Position numbers and translations under genes: made by a program. DNA of 64,000 bases, taken from the NCBI RefSeq assembly GCF_019469425.1, contig NZ_CP048272.1:1240001-1304000 (forward strand), read 5' to 3'. The stretch comes from Bifidobacterium asteroides (lineage in GTDB: Bacteria; Actinomycetota; Actinomycetes; Actinomycetales; Bifidobacteriaceae). The notes beneath the pieces were generated by a model. That model ran no database searches. It saw nothing but the letters and a program-made list of their open reading frames with translations, and was not told where the DNA came from. Below are positions 8,498 through 17,712 of this stretch, piece after piece. Each line of letters opens with the position of its first letter. Position 1 is the stretch's first letter.

Positions 8498-9454
8498 TCA
8501 GTCACGCAGTTCCTTGCCGGTCAGCTCCAGGAAAACGTCGTTGAGGGATGGCGGACGGCTGGTCAGGTGGCCGTAGCTGGTCTGGGTGGATTCCAGGACC
8601 GTCAACACGTCCTGCAGGTTGTGCTCGCCCTGGCGGCAGCGGATGACCAGCTCCTTGCCGTCATAGTCGACAGATTGAGCCAGAGGCAGGGCGCGGATTT
8701 TGGCCAGTGTGGACTCCTGCAGGTCCAGAGTCTCGACGGTGACCTGCTCACCGGCCTGGACCATGCCCTTGAGTTCCTCAGCCGCGCCTAGGGCGATCTG
8801 ACGGCCATGGTCCATAATCATGATCCGCGTACAGATCTGCTCCACCTCCTCCATGTAATGGCTGGTGTAAACCACGGTGGCCCCCTGGTCGTTCAGCCGT
8901 TCGATGCCCTCCAGAATGGCGTTTCGGCTCTGGGGGTCAACGGCGACGGTGGGCTCATCGAAAAAGATGAGGTCGGGCTGGTGGGCGATGCCACAGGCGA
9001 TGTTGAGCCTGCGCAGCAGGCCGCCCGACAGCTTGCCCGGGCGGAACTTGCGGAAATCGCCCAGCCCCACGAAGTCGATGGCCTGCTCGACCAGGTCCTT
9101 GCGGTCGGCCTTCTTGGGCACGTAGAGGGAGCAGAAATAGTCGATGTTCTCCTGGACGCTCAGTTCATTGAAGACGGCCACATTCTGTGGAACCACGCCG
9201 ATATGACTTTTGAGATCGTAGGAGGTCGGGGTCATCTCCTGCCCGAATATGCGAACCGTTCCCGATTCAAAGCTGAGCAAGGCCAGGATGCAGTTGATGG
9301 CAGTTGACTTGCCTGAACCGTTAGGGCCGAGCAGTCCGAATACCTCGCCACGACCGACTTCCATGTCGAAGTGGTCCAAGGCCACCGTGTCACCGTAGCG
9401 CTTCACCAATGCGCTGACCTTCAAGGCCGGCTCTTGCTCATGTGAACTGTTCAT
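8498..9454 (-). CDS. ABC transporter ATP-binding protein, LnrL-like
   Basis: A 318-residue ATPase that powers the two downstream permeases. Walker A is GPNGSGKS (residues 43-50), the signature is LSGGLLRR (142-149), and Walker B runs into DEPTVAVDPQSRN (166-178). The C-terminal 90 residues are an accessory domain. The DEPTVAVDPQSRN form is one I associate with ABC-2 exporters of the linearmycin/drug-resistance kind. The leader between this gene and the divergent histidine kinase (9455-9634) must hold both promoters; I could not place them with confidence. Confidence 0.92.
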   Translation of the reverse strand: MNSSHEQEPALKVSALVKRYGDTVALDHFDMEVGRGEVFGLLGPNGSGKSTAINCILALLSFESGTVRIFGQEMTPTSYDLKSHIGVVPQNVAVFNELSVQENIDYFCSLYVPKKADRKDLVEQAIDFVGLGDFRKFRPGKLSGGLLRRLNIACGIAHQPDLIFFDEPTVAVDPQSRNAILEGIERLNDQGATVVYTSHYMEEVEQICTRIMIMDHGRQIALGAAEELKGMVQAGEQVTVETLDLQESTLAKIRALPLAQSVDYDGKELVIRCRQGEHNLQDVLTVLESTQTSYGHLTSRPPSLNDVFLELTGKELRD

Positions 9455-9634
9455 GATTCCATCATCCCAGCTGCAGCTGGCCCAACACCGTGACAGTTGT
9501 CATCAAAATTGTAAAATGCTCGAATCAGATTAATGACATCTGTCATGGGTGCTCCCGCCTGTGGATCGGCGCAGGAACGGGTAGTCCGCCAATTACTATT
9601 TAGGACAATAGAGCAACAGGGCGAGGAGACATTC

Positions 9635-10882
9635 ATGGGCAGGATAGCTGGCTGGCTGGCCCTGGTTGGTCTGGGGGCCTTATGCGGATCATGGTATGGT
9701 TCAGTGGTTTCAGCAACCCTGATCGCTGGCCTCTTGGCCTCGGTAGCAGTAGGAGCCCTGTGTGAATGGACGTTGCCAGCGCCAGGTTCCATGTTGGGTG
9801 GTGCCCTGGTGTCGCTTTTGGCAACATTCATACCAGTCTGGCTTTTCTTTTTGCCAGCGCTGGCTTTCGAGGCGGGAGTTGGACTCGGAGCCATAGTCCC
9901 GACTGCCGGATCAGTCGGCATGAAAGACTCCCTGGCCAAGGACTCTAGGCTGCTCTTGGACCTGTTGCCGGCATTCTTCTGGCTGATACCTGCCATCACT
10001 GACCTCATACTGTTCAGAGGCCTCACCCAACGCTATGCGCTGCTGACTTTGTTGACATCAGCACTGGCGCAAGGCGGCGGTCTGGCATGTGCGCGCTTAG
10101 CGGAGGCTAAGGAGCGTGTATGGCAGATTGAAGACACCGGGCGCTACCAGATTCGCCAACTGCGCGGCCGCATCAACGACCTGGACGAGGAGAGGGCCCA
10201 GGCGACCCGGATGGCACACTTATCCGAGCGGACCCGAATCGCCCGAGACATTCACGACAATGTGGGACACCAGCTCACCCGTGCCATCGTGCAGATCCAG
10301 GCTGGCCGCGTGGTGGCTCAAAGCAAGGGTGACCAGAGTGCCGAGCAGCTACTGGACAGTGTCGGCAAAACCTTGGACGAGGCCATGACCACAATTCGTC
10401 GTTCCGTGCATGACTTGGAGGATGAGGGCACTGACTTCGCATCCCAGATGCAGGAAGCCAGCTCCGAAGCTTCGACGGGGCGGTTGCAGGTCGATCTGAA
10501 CAATGGCATTGAGGCAGCGCCTGCACCAGTGTGCCGTTGCTTGGCCACCATTGTTCGCGAGGCCCTTACCAATACGGTCCGCCATTCTTCAGCCAAGTCA
10601 GCGCAGGTTATCCTGCGCGACCTCCCAGCCTTCTGGCAGATGGTGGTGCAGGACGACGGCGGGATTCAGCAATCGCAGCCTGACAGCTCGCACTTAAAGA
10701 AGCCAGAGCTCCATCGCGGCATGGGGCTGGCCGATATGGAGGCCAGGGCCAGGGCCTTGGGCGGCACGGCCAACAGCGGCCCCAACCAGCAAGGATGGAA
10801 GGTCTTCGTATCCTTGCCTAAGGAACCTTGGTTCTACCACACCCCAGCCGAGCATGAAGAGGGTAGGAAGGTAATGGCATGA
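9635..10882 (+). CDS. Sensor histidine kinase, NarL-system type (HisKA_3)
   Basis: A 415-residue membrane sensor kinase. The N-terminal half holds four to six membrane segments with hardly any extracellular loop, the layout of intramembrane-sensing kinases. The dimerisation domain carries RIARDIHDNVGHQLT with the phosphorylated histidine at about residue 207. A HATPase_c domain follows, with IVREALTNTVRHS as N box and GMGLADMEARARALGG as G box. The start at 9635 is chosen for GCGAGGAG before the ATG; an in-frame ATG at 9533 would add 34 non-conserved residues. It overlaps the response regulator by 4 bases. Confidence 0.93.
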   Translation: MGRIAGWLALVGLGALCGSWYGSVVSATLIAGLLASVAVGALCEWTLPAPGSMLGGALVSLLATFIPVWLFFLPALAFEAGVGLGAIVPTAGSVGMKDSLAKDSRLLLDLLPAFFWLIPAITDLILFRGLTQRYALLTLLTSALAQGGGLACARLAEAKERVWQIEDTGRYQIRQLRGRINDLDEERAQATRMAHLSERTRIARDIHDNVGHQLTRAIVQIQAGRVVAQSKGDQSAEQLLDSVGKTLDEAMTTIRRSVHDLEDEGTDFASQMQEASSEASTGRLQVDLNNGIEAAPAPVCRCLATIVREALTNTVRHSSAKSAQVILRDLPAFWQMVVQDDGGIQQSQPDSSHLKKPELHRGMGLADMEARARALGGTANSGPNQQGWKVFVSLPKEPWFYHTPAEHEEGRKVMA

Positions 10883-11532
10883 AAGTCGCTATCGCTGATG
10901 ATGATCCGATCGTCTGCTCATCCCTGTCAACGATTTTGACGGCAACCGGTACTGCAGATGTGCTCTGGACTGCCGGTGACGGCCAGTCAGCCCTCGAGAG
11001 TTTTCAGGCAGCTGGAGGAAAGCCAGACGTTCTGTTGCTTGATGTGCAGATGCCTGGCATGGATGGTCTGGAGGCGGCGGAACGCATCATCGCCATGGAT
11101 TCGGCTGCCCGTGTGCTCTTTCTAACCACCTTTGCAGACAAGGAATATATTTCACGCGCCCTGGCCTTGGGCGCCAAGGGGTATGTGATCAAGCAGGACG
11201 TGGCTTCAGTGGTGCCGGCTCTGCAAGCCGTCATGGCGGGACAGACGGTTCTTGGAGCTGAGGCCGTGGCTAATCTGTCACTAGGCAATAAGGACACACA
11301 GTCGCAAAAGAATCCGGCTGAGCCTGTTCCCCGGCGCTTCCAAACACTGACCGACCGCGAACGCGAAATCGTCGCTCTGGTGGCCGGCGGCCTCAACAAC
11401 CAAGCCATCGCCAGGCGGCTCTGCCTCAGCGAGGGCACTGTCCGCAATCACATCTCAGCCATCCTGGCCAAGACCAACCTGGCCAACCGCACTCAGTTAG
11501 CCGTGGAATGGCTGTCCTCGCAAGAGTCATGA
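10879..11532 (+). CDS. NarL/LuxR-family response regulator
   Basis: A 217-residue DNA-binding response regulator. The receiver domain has acidic residues DDD at 7-9, the phosphoryl-accepting aspartate at D55 (LLLDVQMPGMDG), and a conserved lysine in KGYVIK. A LuxR-type helix-turn-helix occupies about 150-210 (LTDREREIVALVAGGLNNQA, then LSEGTVRNHISAIL). It is coupled to the kinase gene and very probably activates the divergent ABC exporter operon, as in LnrJK-LnrLMN; that target is inferred from position. Confidence 0.94.
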   Translation: MKVAIADDDPIVCSSLSTILTATGTADVLWTAGDGQSALESFQAAGGKPDVLLLDVQMPGMDGLEAAERIIAMDSAARVLFLTTFADKEYISRALALGAKGYVIKQDVASVVPALQAVMAGQTVLGAEAVANLSLGNKDTQSQKNPAEPVPRRFQTLTDREREIVALVAGGLNNQAIARRLCLSEGTVRNHISAILAKTNLANRTQLAVEWLSSQES

Positions 11533-11583
11533 GTGCATAGTTCCGGCGGTCTCGTCCCTGGACAGGCTCCGAGTCTCGATCGT

Positions 11584-14118
11584 TCAGAGTTTTTCTATCG
11601 GTGCCAAGCGCAGCATCAGCCTCTTGGTTCCCTCGGAACCGAAGTCCACGGTCAAGACCGAGTTGTGCCCCTTGTCCTGAATATCGACCACCTTGCCCAG
11701 GCCATACTGATCGTGGGCCACCCTGTCGCCCAAGGAGAAGTCCTGAATGGACAGGCCATTCGACTTGGGCTGGCCCGAGGCCCTGCCAGTGTGTGCGGAT
11801 GACGATGAGCTTGCTGTGCTGTGCCTGGTCGTAACTCTTCCGCTTCTGGAAGAGGAGCTACGAGAGCCATATCCGGATGATTCGAACGACCGCTGCGAGG
11901 AGGTCCGCGAGCGCCCATGCACATTATGGGAAGAGCCAAAACCGGAGCCGGAGCCGAACCCGCCGAATGAACGATGACCGAACGCACGGCTATCGCTTTC
12001 ACCCTCGAAGCCGCCGAATTCGTCCTCGTCGTCACCAAGGTCCCAGCCTGCGCGCATCCGCTCATTGCTTGCCTGCCGACGCTTCCAGTCAATCAGCTCG
12101 TCAGGGATGTCGTCCAGGAACTGGCTGGGCAGCATCTCATTGACCTGCCCCCACTGTGAGCGGACGGCCGCCCTCGTCAGGTAAAGACGTCTCTTGGCAC
12201 GGGTCACGCCCACATAGGCCAGCCGACGCTCTTCCTGCATCTCGTCGGCATCCTCGAGGCAGCGGGAGTGAGGGAAGGTTCCCTGCTCCATGCCAGTCAG
12301 AAAGACCACCGGGTACTCCAGGCCCTTGGCCGTGTGCAGGGTCATCAGGGTCACTTTGCCTGAGTCGTCGCCCAAGCCTGGCAGCTGGTCTGAATCGGCC
12401 ACCAGTGCCGTGGTCTCCAGGAAGCCCGCCAGCGTAGCGTCAGGAGTCTTCTGCTCGAACTCGGCAGCCACAGACTGCAGCTGTCCAAGGTTCTCCAGCC
12501 GAGAGGCATCCTGCGGGTCAACGGACTTGCGAAGCTCGTCCAACATGCCGGACTCCTCCAGGACCTTCTCAACAATCTGCGATGGCTTGGCATCGTGCTC
12601 AGAGGCAAAGTCGGTCAGGGAGCTGATCAGATCCCTGAAGGTCTTCATCCGCTTGACCATCAGCGTGGAAGCTCCGGGCACTTCCTCAATATGCTGCACC
12701 CCCTCCCAGAAGGAGACCTGATGCAGATCCGCATAGGAGGTCGCCGCCGCCTCGGCACGTGCGGCCAGGCCCCGCTTGGGCACGTTGAGTATCCGACGCA
12801 TGTTCACGTCGTCCTGGGGATTGGCGATGGCGTGCAGGTAGGCCAGGGCGTCCTTGATCTCCTTGCGCTCGTAGAAGCGGGTCCCGCCCACCAATTGATA
12901 AGGCAGACCGGCGTTGATCAGCCCCTCCTCCAGGGCGCGGGACTGGGCGTTGGCCCGGTACATGATGGCCATGTCGGAGTAGGGAATGCCCTCCTCGCTG
13001 CGCAGTCTGGCGATCTCGGTGGCGATCCAGGCGGCCTCCTGCTGGGCGTTGTCGGCTGCGTAGCCCACGATGGGCTCCCCCTTGCCCAGGGCGGTCCAGA
13101 GCTTCTTGGGCTTGCGGCCTTCATTTTTGACAATGATGGCATTGGCTGCATCCAGAATGGTCTGGGTGGAACGGTAGTTCTGCTCCAGGAGGATGGTCCG
13201 GGCCCCAGGGAAGTCCTTCTCAAAGTCCCTGATGTTGCTGATATCGGCCCCTCGGAAGGCATAGATGGACTGATCCGAATCACCCACCACGGTGATCCAG
13301 GCCTGGTCTTGCTTGCCTGCATCGGCACCGGCAAGCTCGCGCATGAGCACATACTGGGCATGGTTGGTGTCCTGGTACTCGTCCACCAGCACGTAGCGGA
13401 AGCGATGGTGGTAATACTGCGCCACCATCGGGGATTGCTGGAGCAGCTGGACGGTGCGCACAATCAAATCGTCGAAATCGACGGCGTTGGCCTGAGCCAG
13501 CCGATGCTCGTACTCGGCGTAGATCACGGAGTAGAGCTCCTCCTCGTTGCCGAAGCGGGCGGTAATCTGCTGGCCGCGCTGCCCGGGCCGGTAGTCGGGG
13601 GCATACTCCTGCAGCTGCGTGTGCCAATCCTGCAGGTTGTTCTTGTAGTCGGATATGTGGCTCAAAATGTTTCTGGGCGTGTAACGCTTCAGATCGATGT
13701 TGAGGTCCTTGCCAATCAGTTTGATCAGGCGCTCGGAATCGGCCGTGTCGTAGATGGTGAAGCCCGATCGCAGACCGATCTCCTTGCCATCCCTCCTCAG
13801 AATGCGCACGCAGGCCGAGTGGAATGTGGACACCCACATGCGGTCGGCCACGGGTCCGATCAGCCGACGCAGACGCTCGCGCATCTCGGAAGCTGCCTTG
13901 TTGGTGAAGGTGATGGCCAGGATCTGGCTGGGCCAGGCGCCGAACTGGCTGAGAATCCAGGCGATCCTGCGGGTCAGCACTCGGGTCTTGCCAGAGCCTG
14001 CGCCTGCCCCGATCAGCAGGGCCGGCCCCTGGTATTGAACAGCCTCGGCCTGCTGATCGTTGAGCCCCTTGAGCAGCTCCTTGGCGCTGCGCTGGATCAA
14101 GTCCGGTTCCTCGTTCAC
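11584..14118 (-). CDS. pcrA: ATP-dependent DNA helicase UvrD/PcrA
   Basis: An 844-residue superfamily 1 helicase for nucleotide excision repair and removal of proteins from DNA. Walker A is GAGAGSGKT near residue 37, motif II appears as VDEYQDTNH, and motif VI as YVGVTRAKRRLYL. After the helicase core (to about 665) comes a roughly 110-residue low-complexity linker rich in Ser, Gly and Arg. The C-terminal Tudor-like domain follows (LGDRVAHDQYGLGKVVDI), known in UvrD/PcrA to contact RNA polymerase. The gene is convergent with the response regulator. Length is at the upper end for the family because of the linker. Confidence 0.96.
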   Translation of the reverse strand: MNEEPDLIQRSAKELLKGLNDQQAEAVQYQGPALLIGAGAGSGKTRVLTRRIAWILSQFGAWPSQILAITFTNKAASEMRERLRRLIGPVADRMWVSTFHSACVRILRRDGKEIGLRSGFTIYDTADSERLIKLIGKDLNIDLKRYTPRNILSHISDYKNNLQDWHTQLQEYAPDYRPGQRGQQITARFGNEEELYSVIYAEYEHRLAQANAVDFDDLIVRTVQLLQQSPMVAQYYHHRFRYVLVDEYQDTNHAQYVLMRELAGADAGKQDQAWITVVGDSDQSIYAFRGADISNIRDFEKDFPGARTILLEQNYRSTQTILDAANAIIVKNEGRKPKKLWTALGKGEPIVGYAADNAQQEAAWIATEIARLRSEEGIPYSDMAIMYRANAQSRALEEGLINAGLPYQLVGGTRFYERKEIKDALAYLHAIANPQDDVNMRRILNVPKRGLAARAEAAATSYADLHQVSFWEGVQHIEEVPGASTLMVKRMKTFRDLISSLTDFASEHDAKPSQIVEKVLEESGMLDELRKSVDPQDASRLENLGQLQSVAAEFEQKTPDATLAGFLETTALVADSDQLPGLGDDSGKVTLMTLHTAKGLEYPVVFLTGMEQGTFPHSRCLEDADEMQEERRLAYVGVTRAKRRLYLTRAAVRSQWGQVNEMLPSQFLDDIPDELIDWKRRQASNERMRAGWDLGDDEDEFGGFEGESDSRAFGHRSFGGFGSGSGFGSSHNVHGRSRTSSQRSFESSGYGSRSSSSRSGRVTTRHSTASSSSSAHTGRASGQPKSNGLSIQDFSLGDRVAHDQYGLGKVVDIQDKGHNSVLTVDFGSEGTKRLMLRLAPIEKL

Positions 14119-14240
14119 AAGCCACCTCTTGCCATCTGGTCTCGGTCACCGTCACAGGCCGGATGGCGCACACCCGGCAACCAACTATTTCTACCACAAA
14201 GCGGTGTCATCGACCTTGGCTCAGGGGTCAGCCAGCAGAT

Positions 14241-14280
14241 ATAAAAATCCCGTCCGCTTTCGACGGGGAAAGCGAACGGG
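14241..14280 (-). terminator. Intrinsic terminator of the LEA-like gene
   Basis: A stem between 14249-14260 and 14269-14280 (CCCGTCCGCTTT against AAAGCGAACGGG, one mismatch, 8-nt loop). On the minus strand it is followed by ATTTTTAT, a good T-tract. It lies 28 bases past the small repeat-protein gene. Confidence 0.85.
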
Positions 14281-14307
14281 GTAAATCGGGGAAGTCAGAT
14301 GACCCGG

Positions 14308-14601
14308 TCAGTTGCGCATTTGGTCCTTGGCGTTGTTGGCGGCCTCAGTGGCGCCCTGCTCAGCCTTTGCCTTGCCCACCTTGACATCGGCCTTGGCCTG
14401 GTCCATCTTGTCCGAAGCGGCGTCCTTGGCATCGGATGCCTTGTCCTGGGCAGCGTCCTTGGCGTCGCCCATCTTGTCGGCAACGGCATCCTTGGCATCG
14501 GATGCCTTGTCCATAACGGTGTCCTTTACATCGCCTGCGACGTCGGAAATCTTCTCGCCGGCAGACTTCATGGCATCCTTTGCATCATCCAGAATCCCCA
14601 T
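14308..14601 (-). CDS. LEA-like / CsbD-like small hydrophilic repeat protein
   Basis: A 97-residue, very hydrophilic protein with no Cys, Trp, Phe or Tyr. It begins MGILDDAKDAMKSAGEKI and then repeats an 11-residue unit of the form DKASDAKDAVA / DKMGDAKDAAQ / DKASDAKDAAS / DKMDQAKADVK. The spacing predicts a charged amphipathic helix as in group 3 LEA proteins and CsbD-like stress proteins. The start at 14601 has a perfect AAGGAGG site; an open frame to 14721 lacks one. Single gene with its own terminator. A protective role in desiccation or osmotic stress is inferred only from composition. Confidence 0.85.
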   Translation of the reverse strand: MGILDDAKDAMKSAGEKISDVAGDVKDTVMDKASDAKDAVADKMGDAKDAAQDKASDAKDAASDKMDQAKADVKVGKAKAEQGATEAANNAKDQMRN

Positions 14602-14848
14602 ATGGTCCTCCTTAGGTCCTTTAACGCACCGCGACGATGCGCGACCAATGCGGTCAATTTTCACTGTAACAGTCAGGACCTTGAATCCGCGGATTGACGG
14701 GCTGACACGCCAGGAAGACACTCCAATCCGCTGGAGGTGAAACCTGGCGGATCAGGGCGGCCTGACCACAGTCCCAGAACCGGGTTATCTTGGTGTCTAT
14801 CCGCCGGGACCACAGGGGCCCCGCATTCATGACGACAAGGACGATGAC

Positions 14849-15439
14849 ATGCAGGAACTCGAGGAGCGAATCCGCCGCCAAGGCACGGTCAAGCCTGGCA
14901 ATGTACTCAAGGTGGACGCCTTCCTCAACCATCAGTGCGACGTGCGGCTCTTTGACCACATGGGCGCTGAATGGGCCCGCCTATTCGCTGGTCACAGGAT
15001 CGACAAGATTCTGACCATTGAGGCATCCGGCATCGGCATCGCCTGCCTGGCCGCCCGCCACTTCGGCGACGTGCCGGTGGTCTTCGCCAAGAAGACCCAG
15101 TCCATCAACCTTGACGGCGACCAGTACACGGCCCGCATCTACTCCTTCACCAAGCAGCGCGAGTACCCCGTCATTGTGGCCAAGCGCTTCCTTACGGAGG
15201 GCGAGCATGTGCTGATCCTTGATGACTTCCTGGCCAAGGGCAACGCCCTGCACGGTCTGATCGACATCTGCCATGATGCCAAGGTCGTCATTGAAGGCAT
15301 CGGCATCGCCGTGGAGAAGGGCTTCCAGGAGGGCGGCCGTACCCTGCGCAAAGAGGGCTACAACCTCAAGTCCCTGGCCATTGTGGAAAACATGGACCCG
15401 GACCAGGGCACCATCACCTTTGCGCACAATCCCGCCTGA
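14849..15439 (+). CDS. xpt: Xanthine phosphoribosyltransferase
   Basis: A 196-residue purine-salvage enzyme that converts xanthine and PRPP to XMP. It has the Xpt-type N-terminus ([31 protein letters not shown], in two parts), the [11 protein letters not shown] substrate region, and the PRPP-binding motif [13 protein letters not shown] (about residues 128-140). Length matches the Bacillus enzyme (about 194). I looked for a purine riboswitch in the 14722-14848 leader and found none. With guaA further along the window it feeds GMP synthesis, since XMP is the GuaA substrate. Confidence 0.94.
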   Translation: MQELEERIRRQGTVKPGNVLKVDAFLNHQCDVRLFDHMGAEWARLFAGHRIDKILTIEASGIGIACLAARHFGDVPVVFAKKTQSINLDGDQYTARIYSFTKQREYPVIVAKRFLTEGEHVLILDDFLAKGNALHGLIDICHDAKVVIEGIGIAVEKGFQEGGRTLRKEGYNLKSLAIVENMDPDQGTITFAHNPA

Positions 15440-15477
15440 GCAGGCCGGCGCCCGGTCCGGGTCGCGGAAACATAGCG

Positions 15478-16470
15478 TCAGTCCACCTGATGCTCGCTGG
15501 TGCCGCCCTCCAGAATGGTCTTGACGTCATTCAGGGAGATGTTGACCATGGCGTTCACGGCGGCATCGGTGTAGAAGCCGATGTGGGGTGAAACCTCCAC
15601 ATTGGGCATGGCCTTGAGGGTCTCCAAGGCCTGGTTGCCGACCCTGGCTCCACTCAGGTCCTTTTCGAAGATGCCAGCCTCCCCCTCGATGGTATCGATG
15701 GCTGCACCGGCGATGGACTTGGTCTGCAGGGCCTCAATCAGCGCCGGGGTGTCCACAATGGGGCCGCGGGCGGCGTTGACCAGGAAGGCCGAGGGCTTCA
15801 TGGCATCCAGGGCCTGCGCGTTGATCAGATGGTGGGTGGTCTCGTCCAGCGGCGTATGGACGGTGACGATGTCGGCCCGCTTCAAAAGGGTGGGCAGATC
15901 CACATAATCAAGAGTGTCTGCCAGCTCTGGGCGGTGAACCGGGTCGTTGGCGATGACGGTGGAACCCAGGGCCCGGAAAATCCTGGCAACGGCCGATCCG
16001 ATCTTGCCTGCTCCAATGATCCCCACGGTCAGGTTGTGGATCTCGTGGGCCTGAAGCCCAGCCCAAGTATAGTCGTCCTTGGCCTCGCGAGCGCTGGCCT
16101 CCCCCAGATGCCGGACCAGACGCATGACCTGGGCCAGGACCAGTTCGGAGACCGACCGGGGCGAGTAGGCAGGCACGTTGGTGACGACTAGTCCATTCTC
16201 CCGGGCGGCCTGCAGGTTGACGATGTCATAGCCCGTAATCCGCAGGGTCAGCTGCTTGATGCCATAGTCCTTGAGCCGCTGGTAGAGCTCGGGCTCGGGC
16301 AGGGCCGCGTGCTGCTGGATGACGATGCCGTCGTATCCCTTGATCATGTCCACGGTCTTCATCCCCAGATCGTGGTCGGTAGTATCCACCTGAATGTCAT
16401 TGGCTTGCGCCCAGGCCCGAATGGCCTCCTGCTCGTCGGGGCGTACTGAATACATAAGAATGCTGGTCAT
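15478..16470 (-). CDS. D-2-hydroxyacid dehydrogenase (D-lactate dehydrogenase family)
   Basis: A 330-residue NAD-dependent dehydrogenase of the D-LDH/D-hydroxyisocaproate family. The nucleotide-binding turn is GIIGAGKIGSAV (about 152-163), followed by the acidic residue in IANDPVHRPE that selects NAD. The catalytic triad is visible: Arg in NAARGPIVDT, Glu in DTIEGE and His in SPHIGF. NVPAYSPRSVSEL is typical of lactobacillal D-LDHs. It reduces 2-oxo acids to D-2-hydroxy acids. The upstream neighbour on the same strand is an aminotransferase 72 bases away, so the oxo-acid may come from an amino acid. Confidence 0.92.
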   Translation of the reverse strand: MTSILMYSVRPDEQEAIRAWAQANDIQVDTTDHDLGMKTVDMIKGYDGIVIQQHAALPEPELYQRLKDYGIKQLTLRITGYDIVNLQAARENGLVVTNVPAYSPRSVSELVLAQVMRLVRHLGEASAREAKDDYTWAGLQAHEIHNLTVGIIGAGKIGSAVARIFRALGSTVIANDPVHRPELADTLDYVDLPTLLKRADIVTVHTPLDETTHHLINAQALDAMKPSAFLVNAARGPIVDTPALIEALQTKSIAGAAIDTIEGEAGIFEKDLSGARVGNQALETLKAMPNVEVSPHIGFYTDAAVNAMVNISLNDVKTILEGGTSEHQVD

Positions 16471-16542
16471 TGTTCCTGTCCTTGGTAACTGCCTTCGTCG
16501 ATTGTTGCTAGATGATGATTGTCGAATGAATCGCCAGAAGGA

Positions 16543-17712
16543 TCAGCCGCGATTTTGGCGCATATAGTCGCCGATCCGCTCCACTGCGGTATGCAGGTCC
16601 TCCATGGAGGCCGCATAGGAGATGCGGACGTAGCCTTCCCCACCGGGCCCGAAGCTTGCTCCGGGGATTACCGCCACCTTGGCCTTTCGAGCCAGGTCGT
16701 AGACGAAGCTCCAGCTGTCGCGCATGCCCTCGGGAAGCTGGGCGAAGATGTAGAAGGCACCCTTGGGATCGATCACGCCCAGGCCGACCTCGGGCAGGGC
16801 CTTGGCCAGATAGTCCCGCCGCTTGCGGTAGGCCTCGCGCATCGGATCCGTGTCATTCATGCCCTTAGTCAGAGCCTCCTGGGCGGCATACTGGGCGTTG
16901 GTGGTCACCGAAGTGATGGTGAACTCGTTGACCTTGCTGATTTGGTCAATGACGTCGGCTGGGCCAGCGGTGATGCCGACCCGCCATCCTGTCATGGCAT
17001 GGGACTTGGAAACCCCGCCAAGCACGACCGTCTGCTCGGGCAGGATGGCGCCCATGGATACATGGGTGTCCTGGTAGGTCAGCTCGGCGTAGATCTCATC
17101 GCTGAGCACGAAGAAGCCGTGCTTGCGCGCCACCTGGGCCAGAGCCTCCAGATTTTCACGGGCATAGGTCACGCCGGTGGGGTTGGTCGGATAATTGAGC
17201 ACCAGGGCCTTGACCGGACCATCGCTGTTTTCGACGGCGGCCTCCAGCTTGTCCGGCTTGAGAATGAAGCCGTCATCGGATGTGTCGACAAAGACGGTCT
17301 TGGCGCCGCTCAGCTGGGCAATGGGAATGTAGAGAGGAAAGATGGGCGTGGGCAGAATGACCGTGTCGCCCGGGTTGATCATGGCCGTGAGGCCCGAGAA
17401 GATGCCCCCGGTGGCCCCGGCCGTGATCACTATCTGACTGTCAGGGTCGTAGTCCAGCCCGTACTTGGCCTGAAGGTAGTCGGCTGCCGCCTTACGCAGA
17501 CTGGGCATACCGCGACTCTCGGTGTAATGACTGTGATTGTCTTGGATGGCCTGGATGCCCGCCTGCTTCACGTGCTCGGGGGTGAAGAAGTCAGGCTCAC
17601 CCAGGGTCAGCTTCACAATGCCGTCTATTCCGGCGATCTCCTTGTTGAACTCGAGAATGTCGCTCGGTGCCAGAGCTTTGACCCTGGCATTCATATGCTC
17701 CGCCAATGTCAT
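16543..17712 (-). CDS. PLP-dependent class I/II aminotransferase (AraT/PatA-like)
   Basis: A 389-residue fold type I aminotransferase. The PLP-binding lysine is K236 in GGVSKSHAMTGWRVG, and the NPTG motif lies at about 177-180 with the cofactor-contacting aspartate in LSDEIYAEL. SKSHAMTGWR resembles lactic-acid-bacterial aromatic aminotransferases (AraT) and PatA. The start at 17712 is preferred over 17730 because AAAGGAC sits 6 bases before this second ATG. It probably forms an operon with the D-2-hydroxyacid dehydrogenase, pointing to amino-acid to hydroxy-acid conversion; substrate specificity is inference. Confidence 0.92.
   Translation of the reverse strand: MTLAEHMNARVKALAPSDILEFNKEIAGIDGIVKLTLGEPDFFTPEHVKQAGIQAIQDNHSHYTESRGMPSLRKAAADYLQAKYGLDYDPDSQIVITAGATGGIFSGLTAMINPGDTVILPTPIFPLYIPIAQLSGAKTVFVDTSDDGFILKPDKLEAAVENSDGPVKALVLNYPTNPTGVTYARENLEALAQVARKHGFFVLSDEIYAELTYQDTHVSMGAILPEQTVVLGGVSKSHAMTGWRVGITAGPADVIDQISKVNEFTITSVTTNAQYAAQEALTKGMNDTDPMREAYRKRRDYLAKALPEVGLGVIDPKGAFYIFAQLPEGMRDSWSFVYDLARKAKVAVIPGASFGPGGEGYVRISYAASMEDLHTAVERIGDYMRQNRG

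Noticed and set aside
14722-14848. Purine riboswitch before xpt
   Set aside because: The conserved core and paired loop sequences of the purine aptamer are absent from the leader.
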